In this document: positions 24,209 to 34,600 of the stretch, one piece after another
How positions within the stretch are numbered: position 1 is the first letter of the stretch
Layout of the letters: each line of letters begins with the position of its first letter
Assembly (NCBI GenBank): GCA_900766005.1
Contig: CAAFTU010000065.1
Location: forward strand, 17,508 to 81,507
Direction of reading: 5' to 3'
DNA: 64,000 nt
Source of the DNA: an uncultured Bacteroides sp.
Lineage (GTDB): Bacteria > Bacteroidota > Bacteroidia > Bacteroidales > Bacteroidaceae
Translations under genes and position numbers: made by a program
The notes under the pieces: model-generated
The model's input: the letters and a program-made list of their open reading frames with translations, nothing else
Told to the model about the DNA's origin: nothing
Databases searched by the model: none

Positions 24209-25960
24209 TTATTTGCTTAAGTCAACCACCGGATGAACAGTCCATCCGTTCTCACTGAAATAAGTAGAGTTGTCCGTGCTAAAGTTGGCAGAGTTACCAC
24301 TTAGGTTAGGGTTCTTGTTCAACAACTGTTGTACGATGGGCAGAAATTCGTGCCCGGGTAAGTAGGTGTCAAAAGAACTTTTTAGTTCGGAGTCGGTTGC
24401 GATATCGTTGTAGTCTACAGGATCTTTGGTTCCGGTTACAGAACGGCGTACGACACTGTGCTCCTTAAGTTGTTGCAAACGATCATTCTTATAGAAGAAT
24501 CCCCAGCGGATAAGATCGAATCCGCGTCCGAACTCACAACCAAATTCTTTCGGACGCTCCACATTGGCAATCTGCTCGAAGAGTTTGTCGGCTGTAGGGA
24601 AGTCAGCCAGTTCCAGATCGGGCAAGTCAGCGCGGTTGCGTACTTCGTTAATCCAGTCGATGGCCTGTTGTGTGGGGCCGTTGACTTCGTTTTCACATTC
24701 GGCAGCACGGAGCAGCACGTCGGAGTAGCGCATCAGACGCAAGTTGATTCCATCGTGTAAACCTGTAATAACGGTGCTATAGAGTCCGGTACGGAGGTTT
24801 GTGAACTTGGCGATGGGTAGACCACCGTATGTGTTGTTGGTTACGATGTTGTCGGTGGCTGTAAGTTTGCTCGTATAAGCTACATTGCCATATTCAAAGT
24901 CTTCCCAATCGGATTCGTAAGTACCGATGGTCCAGTACAGACGCGGGTCGAGTTTGCCGTCAGTAGTACGTTCTGCTTTGAAGAGATGGTAGAGCCAGGG
25001 GGAAGCCGAAATGTCGGCCCAACCGCCATAATTGCCGGGAGCGAAGTTACTCTCGATGGCCGAACCTTGGGTGGCATTCGGGCTGGTGTTCACCGGAGTC
25101 CACTCGTCGTCGGTTCCTTGTGATTCTAAGTCAAGGAATTGCACTTCGAAAAGGCTTTCCTTGTTGTTCTCATAGGCAGGACCTTCACGAAAGTTGTCGC
25201 CATAGTTATCCATCAGTTCATAAGTACCATATTTTTTGCCGATAATGTCTTTCAGTACAGTAAGGGCGTCTTTGAATTTATGGCGTACCATGAGCGCACG
25301 GGCATAGTAACCGGCTGCGGCACCACAGGTGGCACGTCCTTTTTCCCATTCGCCACCTTGATCTCGTGAGGGTAACAATTCCATGGCTTCTTTGAAATCA
25401 CTTTCCACTTGGTCCAGCACGGCATCATAGGTGCTGTTGCCGGTATAAAGTCCATCCAATGAAGAGTAGGTGGCATAATCTGTGATGAGGGGCGGGTTCT
25501 GGTAATAACCAACCAGATTGTAGTATGACAGACCGCGCAGGAAGAGCACTTGTCCTTTGATGCGTTTCATTTTTTCGGAAAGCTGGCTGTTGTCTTCATC
25601 GCAACGGGAAATGGCAAAATTACATACATTAACGGTGTAGTACCATTCGCGCCAGGGCCACCACGTGATGTCCGAGGTTACTTCCGCATTCAGGTCATCG
25701 AAAGGCAGATACCATACTTGTGATGAATTCCAGGCTTCATCGCCACGACACACATCAATGGTGTAGCCTACACGGGCGTAAGAACCTTCCATACGGATAT
25801 GGTTATAGGCGGCAATAACGCTCTCTTCCAAATCATCGGCATTGAAACCGAATGTGTTTGAGGTTTGCTGGTTGGGATTTAACAGCTCCAAATTATCATT
25901 GCAAGAAGTCAATGTGCCTAATCCCAAAAAGAGAACCAATGCATATTTATTGAGTTTCAT
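24209..25960 (-). CDS. SusD/RagB-family nutrient-binding outer-membrane lipoprotein
   Basis: This is a 583-residue lipoprotein (LGTLTSCNDNLELLNPN; acidic residues follow the Cys). The TPR-rich SusD fold is visible in WNSSQVWYLPFDDLNAEVTS, RIKGQVLFLRGLSYYNLVGYY, and the family motif LRLMRYSDVLLRAAECENEV with AIDWINEVRNRADLP. SusD forms the lid on the SusC channel and binds the oligosaccharide at the surface. It starts 20 bp after the SusC stop and is followed at 25 bp by the binding lipoprotein, so all three are on one transcript. Confidence 0.94.
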   Translation of the reverse strand: MKLNKYALVLFLGLGTLTSCNDNLELLNPNQQTSNTFGFNADDLEESVIAAYNHIRMEGSYARVGYTIDVCRGDEAWNSSQVWYLPFDDLNAEVTSDITWWPWREWYYTVNVCNFAISRCDEDNSQLSEKMKRIKGQVLFLRGLSYYNLVGYYQNPPLITDYATYSSLDGLYTGNSTYDAVLDQVESDFKEAMELLPSRDQGGEWEKGRATCGAAAGYYARALMVRHKFKDALTVLKDIIGKKYGTYELMDNYGDNFREGPAYENNKESLFEVQFLDLESQGTDDEWTPVNTSPNATQGSAIESNFAPGNYGGWADISASPWLYHLFKAERTTDGKLDPRLYWTIGTYESDWEDFEYGNVAYTSKLTATDNIVTNNTYGGLPIAKFTNLRTGLYSTVITGLHDGINLRLMRYSDVLLRAAECENEVNGPTQQAIDWINEVRNRADLPDLELADFPTADKLFEQIANVERPKEFGCEFGRGFDLIRWGFFYKNDRLQQLKEHSVVRRSVTGTKDPVDYNDIATDSELKSSFDTYLPGHEFLPIVQQLLNKNPNLSGNSANFSTDNSTYFSENGWTVHPVVDLSK

Positions 25961-25979
25961 ATTGTTATGTTTTTAGTGA

Positions 25980-28900
25980 TTAGAAAGTGAAATGAACGCC
26001 ACACATGAAGGTACGTGCGGTAGGATAAGAACAGAAGTTATATCCCGGTGTGAAGGTACCTCCTGCATAGTCCACATTGTAACCTTTGTAGCCGGTAAAG
26101 GTGTGCAGGTTCTGTGCCGACACGTAGAAACGTACATCCGATACGTATTTGCCAAACCATTCGTTGGGGAAGTTGTAGCCCAGTTCTATATTGGCAATTT
26201 TCCAATAAGCTGCGTTCTGAATTTTGCGGTCGCTGAAGAGATCGTTCCAGGCCAGGCTGGCACTGTTGGTGACATAGGTACGTGGTACGCTGGAAAGATA
26301 GGTGCTGCCGTCTTCGCTGAAGCGATTGGCGTCGAGCATGGCTACGTCTTTGTTGCCCCAGCCATAGCAAGAGTTCAGAGAGTTGTGGATGTCGTCGCTA
26401 ACATGATAGTTGAGTGCACCGAACGTAGCGATGCTCAGGTCGAAACGTTTGTATTCGAAGCGGGCGTTCAAACCGAAATTGATCTTAGGCATACCGCTGC
26501 CCAATACTACCTGGTCATTGGCATCTACCTTTCCGTCAGGCTTTCCGTCGGGACCGCTTACGTCCTTATAGAGGCAGTCACCAATTTGGGCGCCTTCTTG
26601 TGTGGCATGGTTGTCCAAGTCAGCTTGTGTGCGGGCGATGCCATCATAAACCCATCCGTAGAATTTGCCGATCTCTTCACCTACGTTGGTGATGTAGGCG
26701 CCGGAGATGTATGAATCGGTACCGAAGCCCAATGAGGTTACGCGGTTACGGACAGTACTTAAGTTAGCCGACACTTCATACTTGAAGTCGTGGTCTCGGT
26801 TGCGGTAAGTAGCTGCAAATTCGAAACCTGAATTGTTCATCGAAGCGGCGTTCATTGTTACGGTGGTATTGGATACACCGGCTTGTTCGGGAACGGGAAC
26901 AGCATAAAGCAGGTCTTCACTGGTGTTCTTGTACCATTCGGCAGTGAATTCCAGACGGTTGTTGAACAAGGCGAGGTCGATACCCACGTTGTAGCTTTTC
27001 TTCTTTTCCCAAGAAAGGTTGTTGTCTACGAAAGTGGAAATGGCAGAACCGGTGATGGGCGTGTTGCCAAAGCTATAAGTCATGTTATTACGTGCCATTA
27101 CAGCCTGATACATGTATTCACCAATGTTTTCGTTACCGAGCTCGCCATAGCTGGCACGTACCTTGAACATGTTGACAATGTTTCTGTTGAAGGGGAAGAA
27201 AGACTCCTTGTCGAAACGCCATCCCACAGAAACAGAGGGGAAGGTGCCCCAACGGATATTTTGGGACAAGCGGGAACTGCCGTCGCGGCGCACGGTTGCC
27301 GAGAACAGATAACGCTCGTCGTAGTTGTAGTTGATACGCCCGATGTAGGATAGGAGGGTGTGTTTGTATTCGAAGCTTTCAGCGTAAGTGTTGGCGGCAT
27401 TCTGGAGTTGCAGGAAGTAAGGCTCGGTGAAGTTGACGCCCCAGCCTGTCAGCAAGTCGGTGTTTTCTTCTTCGTAAGTCTGGCCGGCTACCAGGTTAAA
27501 ATGGTGTTTGCCGACGGTGGCATCATAAGTCAGCACGTTTTCAATCAAAGCATCGGCATAAGAGCGGGTAGCTTTGGTGAGACGTTCGTTGCTTTTGGCC
27601 AGATAGACACGGTTGCTCTGTACCCATGCAGGAATCCAGGTGAAGTCCTTGCAATGGGTTTTGCTGTAAGAGAGATTGACTTTATAGTTGAGCTTGTGGT
27701 TTTTGCTGTCAATACCGATCATTTTCAGGAGATCCACATCGGCAGAGGCTGTTCCTACAAAGCGGTCTACACGGGTATTGCGCTTTAACAGGTTATTGAC
27801 CAGCAAGGGGTTGGAAGCTGAAATGTCACCATGTACGGTGTCGTAGTAAACACCATAACCATAAGAGTCATAGTTGAAGTTATTGGCGATCCCTACCAGA
27901 TTGTCAAGTACCCAAGTAGAGTTGTCGTAGGCTTTGATGGTGGGTTGCATCAGCAAAGTACCACGCAGTATGTTGGTTACGTCTCCATACAGACCTTGAA
28001 CGTATTCGGAAGCGTTTGACAAACCCATGTTGTCTTGATCGGAGTGAGAGTAAACCAGGCTGGTATGGAACTTGATGAATTTGGTGTCCATCGTGTTGTT
28101 GACACGCGCCGTGTAACGTTCGTAGTTGGGACCGGCGCCTTCCAGTGTACCTTTCTGGTTGTAGTAATCTAATGAAACGTTATAAGTATTGTGGGCACCG
28201 CCACCGGAGAGGTTCACATTGTGATTTTGACGGATACCTGTTTTGAACACTTCTTTAAACCAGTTGGTATTGGTGTTATCCTGGAAATGATATTTTCCGG
28301 TGGTACAGTCCAGCTTGTAACCGCCGGGCAGCGGAGTGTTGGAGTTGGCGCATGCCTGACCGATGTACTGGCTGTATTGGTCGGCATCCATTACGTCATA
28401 GACACTACTGGGAATGTAGTCCATACCTACGTACCCATTGTAGTCTACTTTCAGCGGTTGGTCTTTCTGACCGCGTTTGGTAGTGATGATGACCACACCG
28501 TTGGCTGCACGCGAACCGTAAATGGCAGCAGCCGATGCATCCTTCAGAATTTGGATGGTTTCAATATCGTTTGAAGAGAAATCGCGGATGGAAGTACCCA
28601 TGGGGACACCATCGATAACATAAAGAGGAGAAGTGTCACCAAAAGATCCGACGCCACGGATACGGACGGTAGGGTCGGCACCGGGCTGCCCGTCGGAAGT
28701 GACTTGTACGCCTGATACTTTACCTTCGAGCATGGTGGAGATATTGGAATGGGATGTCTGTTTCAAGGCTTCCGTGTCTACTACAGCTACAGAACCGGTC
28801 AAATCGGATTTCTTTTGTGTGCCATAACCTATGACAACAACTTGTTCCAGCATCTGGCTGTCGGGTTGCAATTGGATAGCTTCAATGATAGCGCGGTTAC

Positions 28901-29189
28901 GAACAGCTACTTCGCGTTCCTTGTAGCCTACATAGCTTATCGAAAGGATAGCGTTTCCGGCAACCTCCAGTTGGAAGTTTCCGTCCACATCGGTAATGGT
29001 TCCACCTTGTCCTCCTTTAATTCTGACAGTAGCTCCTGTCAAGGGCTCACCTTGTTCATCGATAACTTGACCGTGAACCTTGATAGCCGGAGATTGTGCC
29101 ACGGTAGCTATAGCAGGTGTGGGATACACCATCATGCCACCCATAGCACACAGACTAAGCATTACGGAAAATAATAAATGTTTCCTCAT
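25980..29189 (-). CDS. SusC/RagA-family TonB-dependent oligosaccharide transporter
   Basis: This 1069-residue protein has signal peptide MRKHLLFSVMLSLCAMGGMM. It then has a carboxypeptidase-like beta-sandwich domain (about 38-115, IKVHGQVIDEQGEPLTGATV), a TonB box/plug start QVVVIGYGTQKKSDLTGSVA, the plug motif RIRGVGSFGDTSPLYVIDGV, and an outer-membrane barrel ending CGVHFTF. It imports oligosaccharides, here probably arabino-oligosaccharides, with SusD as lid. It is the first gene of its operon, behind a long leader and the paired direct repeats at 29426-29453 that likely bind the neighbouring hybrid regulator. Confidence 0.96.
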   Translation of the reverse strand: MRKHLLFSVMLSLCAMGGMMVYPTPAIATVAQSPAIKVHGQVIDEQGEPLTGATVRIKGGQGGTITDVDGNFQLEVAGNAILSISYVGYKEREVAVRNRAIIEAIQLQPDSQMLEQVVVIGYGTQKKSDLTGSVAVVDTEALKQTSHSNISTMLEGKVSGVQVTSDGQPGADPTVRIRGVGSFGDTSPLYVIDGVPMGTSIRDFSSNDIETIQILKDASAAAIYGSRAANGVVIITTKRGQKDQPLKVDYNGYVGMDYIPSSVYDVMDADQYSQYIGQACANSNTPLPGGYKLDCTTGKYHFQDNTNTNWFKEVFKTGIRQNHNVNLSGGGAHNTYNVSLDYYNQKGTLEGAGPNYERYTARVNNTMDTKFIKFHTSLVYSHSDQDNMGLSNASEYVQGLYGDVTNILRGTLLMQPTIKAYDNSTWVLDNLVGIANNFNYDSYGYGVYYDTVHGDISASNPLLVNNLLKRNTRVDRFVGTASADVDLLKMIGIDSKNHKLNYKVNLSYSKTHCKDFTWIPAWVQSNRVYLAKSNERLTKATRSYADALIENVLTYDATVGKHHFNLVAGQTYEEENTDLLTGWGVNFTEPYFLQLQNAANTYAESFEYKHTLLSYIGRINYNYDERYLFSATVRRDGSSRLSQNIRWGTFPSVSVGWRFDKESFFPFNRNIVNMFKVRASYGELGNENIGEYMYQAVMARNNMTYSFGNTPITGSAISTFVDNNLSWEKKKSYNVGIDLALFNNRLEFTAEWYKNTSEDLLYAVPVPEQAGVSNTTVTMNAASMNNSGFEFAATYRNRDHDFKYEVSANLSTVRNRVTSLGFGTDSYISGAYITNVGEEIGKFYGWVYDGIARTQADLDNHATQEGAQIGDCLYKDVSGPDGKPDGKVDANDQVVLGSGMPKINFGLNARFEYKRFDLSIATFGALNYHVSDDIHNSLNSCYGWGNKDVAMLDANRFSEDGSTYLSSVPRTYVTNSASLAWNDLFSDRKIQNAAYWKIANIELGYNFPNEWFGKYVSDVRFYVSAQNLHTFTGYKGYNVDYAGGTFTPGYNFCSYPTARTFMCGVHFTF

Positions 29190-29245
29190 TTTTTTAAGTA
29201 TTAAATTAGTAGATTAAATTGTTGCTGATGTATTGAATTGAGATG

Positions 29246-29266
29246 TTGGATTATTGTACAATCCAA
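29246..29266. promoter_or_regulatory. 21-bp dyad in the SusC leader
   Basis: TTGGATT (29246-29252) and AATCCAA (29260-29266) flank ATTGTAC. The site lies 57 bp upstream of the SusC ATG, inside the predicted ~200-nt leader. It may be an RNA hairpin near the start or a protein site. Nothing else is recognised between it and the -7 box. Confidence 0.4.
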
Positions 29267-29397
29267 TGTTGAATACTCTAGGTAGACAAACCACAGAGTT
29301 TATAAATATGCTGGAGCTATTCTTCATAATATTTAAGATTAGGATTAGACTTTAAAAGCAGGGTTCTCTTCCGAAAGATTGAGCACCGATTGCATGA

Positions 29398-29453
29398 CAA
29401 AAGTATAATTTACACCGTAAACAGGGGTGGACAAACGGTTTTATAGGGTGGAC
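29398..29453 (-). promoter_or_regulatory. SusC promoter with paired direct-repeat operator
   Basis: Read in the SusC direction, GTCCACC occurs twice (complements of 29447-29453 and 29426-29432) with starts 21 bp apart. It is followed after 20 bp by the -7 element TACTTTTG (29398-29405). The same arrangement occurs at 36028-36084 before the GH43-GH51 pair. Two sites on one DNA face just upstream of a promoter without a -33 match is the expected pattern for the AraC-type output domain of the neighbouring hybrid regulator. Confidence 0.75.
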
Positions 29454-29551
29454 GAATGGATAATGGAAAAAAATGTATTTATTCCGCTTATAGTTTGCGT
29501 CTTTTGGAGGTGGTGAGATAGGCTTAGGAGAAGGCTTTTTTTATATAAAGT

Positions 29552-29593
29552 CATGTAGCCGGACAACCTGGTGAAGGACTGTCCGGCTACATG
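29552..29593 (-). terminator. Hairpin terminator downstream of GH97
   Basis: CATGTAGCCGGACA (29552-29565) pairs perfectly with TGTCCGGCTACATG (29580-29593) around a 14-base loop. It is located 36 bp past the GH97 stop. The U-run after it is weak. Confidence 0.6.
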
Positions 29594-29628
29594 AGGGATA
29601 AAATACAAATAAAATTCTCTGAAAGGAA

Positions 29629-31572
29629 TTATTTCACAAGTAAAAATCCTCCTTCCGCCTGCATCGTAATGCTGACTTCATCATTCTTTTTTAATGTTAT
29701 CTCTTCAGCGTGAGGATTTAGTTTTTTATCGTCCTGATAAAGCATCACTTTATCTCCTTTAGTACACATGGGAAGGTTCAACTTTAATTTCAGCGGTTCT
29801 TTTTGTGCATTGATTCCGGCTATGTACCATTTATCGGCATGCCGACGTGCCAGTACTACGTATTTGCCCGGATAGCCGTCAATGAATCTTGTTTCGTTCC
29901 ATGTGGTGGGAACTTGCTTCATGAAATCCAAACAAACTTGGGGGGCATCGGTCAGGTTATTAGGCGCCAACGCAAAATTCTGAATAGGATTTTGGAATAA
30001 AACGGCTGTTGCCAGTTGGAATACATCAGTGGTCTTGCGTATGCTTCCGCCGTCATTGTTGCGGTTGAGGCGTTTGTTGAGGAATGTGCCACCAAACTCC
30101 ATGCAACCGATGGTGTTGCGGATAAATGGATGCAGACAGGCATTAAATGCTTCTTCATCGCAAAAATGTTGTTGGAAAATCAGGTTTTCCGATGCGAGCA
30201 CGGCTTCGCTTCCTACATAATTAGGATACATACGCTCCCATCCCCGAGGAAGGGTACAGCCGTGGAAAATGACCATCAGTCCATTATCATCCGCATCGCT
30301 CAGGATGGCTTCGTACAGACGCATGGTTTCCTGCTTGTCACCTCCGAAGAAGTCTACTTTGATTCCTTTTACTCCTATATTATGCAGCCATTTCATTTCC
30401 TTTTTACGGATAATGGGATTGTCCATGTAATTGGTAGGACCTTGTACTATATCATTCCAGTAGCCGCTGGAACTATACCATAAAAATACATCTACATTTT
30501 TACTGTGTGCATAGTCTATGAAGTCTTTCATACGTTCACGGCCGATGTTGGTATCCCACCAGTTGTCTATCAATACATATTCATATCCCATGGCGGCAGC
30601 AAGATTTACATATTTTTTCTGATCGTCGAAATTGATGCTGCCATCTTGCCAAAGTATCCAGCTCCAGGTTCCGCGTCCCATTTTGTATGTATGCTCCGTT
30701 GGGTAAAGAGGTTCCACGACATCCCATGGAATCGTTGTTTCTACAATGGGCTTCAGGTTTTCGCCTACAGTAATAGTACGCCAAGGAGTGGAACCGGGCA
30801 ATGCAAGACCGGGAGATGCCGTACCGTTACCGTTGTTTTCTTCGGGCATGGGGAAAGCGAGGGTATAAAGTCCGTCGGCGGTGGCATCGCTCAGGTGTGA
30901 ACCACAGTATTTGCTGTCTACTCCGGTTTCACTGATAAGTGCCCAGCCATTTTCTCCTACATGGAACAGACAAGGAAATGTGTAACCGTGCCCATATTGT
31001 GAACGTACATTCATAGGAGCGTCAGCCTTATATTCTTCCTCATAACTGGGCTTGGTACGTTTCCAACCTATCATGGCGTCACTTTGCGGGCACAGGAAAG
31101 TAGTGGTGAAGGAGGGGAAGTCAAAACCGGTAGTCTCTTTTTCTATCACGATGCTTCCCGTATCGCCATATTTGGGCATTTCGTAACGGAAAGCAATATC
31201 GTTGTTGCTTACGCGGAATATTATATTTATATTTTTCTTTTCTTTATTGGTAAAGGTGCATGTAAGTTCATTGGCTTGATAATGAATTTGTGATTGTTTG
31301 ATACGGTCTTGCGTATAGGTCTTATCTATTTTATTCTCTTTTTGTCCGGTGAAAGTCATATCCCGGCTGAAGTCCCCCACATTGGCAACAAAACCTAAAG
31401 GTGAATCTTCCAGGATGGTCTTGTCCTTATAGGTAACGGAATAAACGGGGATACCCTGTTTTACGGATACATTTACTTTCAAAAAGGAATCGGGTCCTGT
31501 AACTGTAGCTTGTTGGGCAAAAGCTGACATTGTAGTGATGGCAAGCAGCCAAGTCATAAATTGTTTTTTCAT
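29629..31572 (-). CDS. GH97 family glycoside hydrolase
   Basis: This protein has 647 residues from the ATG at 31572, giving signal peptide MKKQFMTWLLAITTMSAFAQ; the longer frame to 31671 is not needed. It has an N-terminal beta-sandwich (about 20-260), a catalytic barrel (about 270-545, WSWILWQDGSINFDDQKKYVNLAAAMGYEYVLIDNWWD) and a C-terminal beta domain. GIKVDFFGGDKQ carries an Asp where retaining GH97 enzymes have their nucleophile, so a retaining alpha-galactosidase or beta-L-arabinopyranosidase activity is more likely than a SusB-type inverting alpha-glucosidase. It lies between SusC and the hybrid regulator with its own -7 box. It is probably periplasmic and trims side chains of the imported glycan. 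Confidence 0.88.
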   Translation of the reverse strand: MKKQFMTWLLAITTMSAFAQQATVTGPDSFLKVNVSVKQGIPVYSVTYKDKTILEDSPLGFVANVGDFSRDMTFTGQKENKIDKTYTQDRIKQSQIHYQANELTCTFTNKEKKNINIIFRVSNNDIAFRYEMPKYGDTGSIVIEKETTGFDFPSFTTTFLCPQSDAMIGWKRTKPSYEEEYKADAPMNVRSQYGHGYTFPCLFHVGENGWALISETGVDSKYCGSHLSDATADGLYTLAFPMPEENNGNGTASPGLALPGSTPWRTITVGENLKPIVETTIPWDVVEPLYPTEHTYKMGRGTWSWILWQDGSINFDDQKKYVNLAAAMGYEYVLIDNWWDTNIGRERMKDFIDYAHSKNVDVFLWYSSSGYWNDIVQGPTNYMDNPIIRKKEMKWLHNIGVKGIKVDFFGGDKQETMRLYEAILSDADDNGLMVIFHGCTLPRGWERMYPNYVGSEAVLASENLIFQQHFCDEEAFNACLHPFIRNTIGCMEFGGTFLNKRLNRNNDGGSIRKTTDVFQLATAVLFQNPIQNFALAPNNLTDAPQVCLDFMKQVPTTWNETRFIDGYPGKYVVLARRHADKWYIAGINAQKEPLKLKLNLPMCTKGDKVMLYQDDKKLNPHAEEITLKKNDEVSITMQAEGGFLLVK

Positions 31573-31602
31573 GGGTATTAAATATGCTATTATAATGTAG
31601 AG

Positions 31603-31610
31603 CAAAGATA
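31603..31610 (-). promoter_or_regulatory. -7 element for GH97
   Basis: TATCTTTG on the minus strand, 31 bp upstream of the chosen GH97 ATG. This supports the start at 31572, because it would lie inside the gene if the frame began at 31671. Confidence 0.5.
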
Positions 31611-31689
31611 ATTTATTTAGCGAGACGAGAGCGTAGAAAAACGGAGCATTTATGGTATACAATCCGTTCATTTTACGCTCTGGAATAAG

Positions 31690-34600
31690 TCAGTCGGTTC
31701 CATTCTCCATCATCGAACTGGGTGTTGTTCCGAAATGTTTTGTAAAGCAGCGTGTGAAGTATTTGGGATCATTGAATCCTACTTCGTATGCTATCTCAGA
31801 TATATTCATATTGTGCGTCAGCCGGTTACGGATAATAAGTTCCCGCGCAAGATTCAGCCGGTAGTTACGCATGAATTGTCCGGCAGACTGTCCCGTCAGA
31901 TTTTGCATTTTTTTGTTCATCAAACTTTTGCTTACCCCCATTGCTTCGATGAAATCGCTTATTTCGTAATAGGAGTTCTTATAGTTTTCTTTCACAATCT
32001 GCATCGCTTTGTCCAGGAATTTCTTGTCACTGGATTCTTTTTCGATATTCAGTGCATCCACGTCCATACTGTATGAGAACTTTTGTTGGAAACGTTTGCG
32101 GTTTTCCAGTATATTGGATATCCGGGCCAGCAGCAAAGTATCATCAAATGGTTTCAGCAGGTATTCGTCTACACCTATACGGAAGCTTTCGATACGCGAT
32201 TCGTTGGATGTTTTGGCTGTGAGCATCAGGAAGGGGATATGTGAGATGGCGAAATTGGATTTTACCCGGCGGGACAGTTCCATACCATCCATGACAGGCA
32301 TCATCAGGTCGCTAACAATAAAATCCACGTTCTGGGATTGGAGCACAGTCAATGCTTCTTCACCTTGGGATGCTTCGAGCACGTTATAATATTCGGCCAG
32401 AATGGAACGGATATAGTCGCGCATATCTTTGTTGTCTTCTACTACCAGAATCGTCAGTTTTCCATTGGTGGCAGGTTGCAAGGCCAGCGGAGATCCTACC
32501 GGTTCTTTAACTTGCTCTGTTGGTGCGGGCAGACTGTCTGCATCGGCATATTGCAAAGGAAGTAAAATACGGAAAGAACATCCTTTGCTCTGATTATTCT
32601 TGGCACAAATTGAACCTCCATGCAACTGGACAATTCGTTTGCATAGATAGAGGCCGATTCCGGTCCCGCTTTGTCCGTTGATAGAGGAATGCGTCTTGTT
32701 TTGTGATTGGTAGAAGCGGTTGAATACTTTGTCTATCTCTTCTTCGGGCAGTCCTGGCCCCGTATCCCGGATACAGATGAACAACTTTTCCTGCTCTTCC
32801 TGGCGGAAGGGGGTGGCATAGATGGTAATTTGTCCTCCTTTGGGGGTAAATTTCAAAGCATTTCCTATCAAATTGACAATCACTTTATGCATGGCATCCT
32901 CATCGTACATGATTTCACATGAAGGAAGGCGGAAACGACGTTCGATGGTTATTCCTCTTTCGGATGCATATGCGTCGAAGGGAACCAGCAGTTCATTGAG
33001 TAACTTGGTAAAGTTGCCCGGGTTGCGGACAATTTCCATTTTCCCTGATTCTACTTTGCGGAAGTCCATTAATTGGTTGACCAGTGAGAGCAGATATTTT
33101 GAGTTGCGCTCCACAAAATGTAATTGTTCAATGACTTGAGGATTGTAGCTTAGTTTCAATGCCCTTTCTATAGGTCCTACGATTAATGTCAACGGAGTAC
33201 GGAATTCATGGGTGATATTGGTGAAGAAGGCGAGTTTGTCAACCGTCAATTCCTGTACTTTCTTTGACATTTGTATCAGTTGCCCTTTTTGTTTGGTTAT
33301 TTTTTCGTTTTGCTGTTTCAATAGTTGGTTTTGACGATAGAGCTCGCTTGCCTGAGTGGAAAGCAGTTTTTTTTGTTCTTCCAGTTCACGGGTACGTTCC
33401 TCTACTTTGATGTGGAGTATTTCTTGTTGTTCTTTTAACGAACGAAGCCTCCATGATAATACCTTATATATAAGGAAAGATAGAAGAACCAATATGGACA
33501 GAATGAACCAGATGGTTTTATAGAAATAAGGTGATACGGCAATGTGGAGTTCTGCCATTTCTTCCAGCCATTGTTTGCCGTCGGGGGCATAACGCAGTTC
33601 GAAAGTATAGTTGCCGGGACGCAGGTTGGTATAGGCGGCTTGTCGCCTGTTGGCCGGCACTTTTATCCATTTGTCGTCAAATCCTTTCAAGCGGTAATAA
33701 TAATTGGCGAATGTCGACGCGTCATAATCCAGTGCGGCAAATTCAATATAGAGAGATTTGTCGCGTTCGTGTAACTGTAAGGTGCCGTTTGTGTACAATC
33801 GTTCTTCATTGGCCACACGAACATGGGTGAATGCCAGAGGAACAGCCTCCTTGGGATTTGTGTCTATGACTGGTTTGACTACAGACAGCCCTTTAGTACT
33901 TCCTACATACAAATCTCCATTGGCGGCACGGCATATTGCGTTCCAATAGAACTGGTTGGATAATAGTCCGTCTTTCCGGGTATAGTTGAAGAAGCTGTTG
34001 TTGTTAGGATTGAAGCGGGAGAGTCCGTTGGTGGTGGTAATCCAAAGATACCCTTCTTTATCTTCCGATATGCAGCGGACACTGTTGTTTATCAGTCCGT
34101 CTTCGGTGGTGAAGGAGCGGAAGGTATATTCTCCGTTTTCTGTTGGTGAGGATTTGTAGAAACCATATCCGTTGCTGCCTATCCATAGGGTTCCGTCTTT
34201 AGACTGGGTGATGTAGGTTACCCTTTCCTTCAACTTTGATTCCGGTTCGTCCAGCTTGATCCTCCAGAGTTGATAAATCAGTCTGGGGGCTTTCAAACTG
34301 CTTAGATCTATTCGGCAAAGTCCTTCTGTAAGTCCCAGCCACAGGTGGTTATCCTTATCTATATAGTATCCTGTACAGCCTTCAATTCCACCTAGGTTCA
34401 TACCCTTGAATGGTTCGGTGAGCGTTTGTGTTTTCAAGTCGTAAACATAGATATTGGTACTGGTTCCCACCCAGATGGCATTATTCAAGTGGTCATAGCA
34501 GATACTTCCGGCCCATCCCCATGAGAAGTCTCCGTATTCGGGTATTTCTATGTGGTGGAATTGTTTGTTCTGCGGATTTTTCATGTCTATCCATCCTATG

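Noticed and set aside
29552..29593. Riboswitch near GH97/SusC
   Set aside because: It is a simple perfect hairpin at a gene end, with no conserved aptamer-like core; a terminator explains it.
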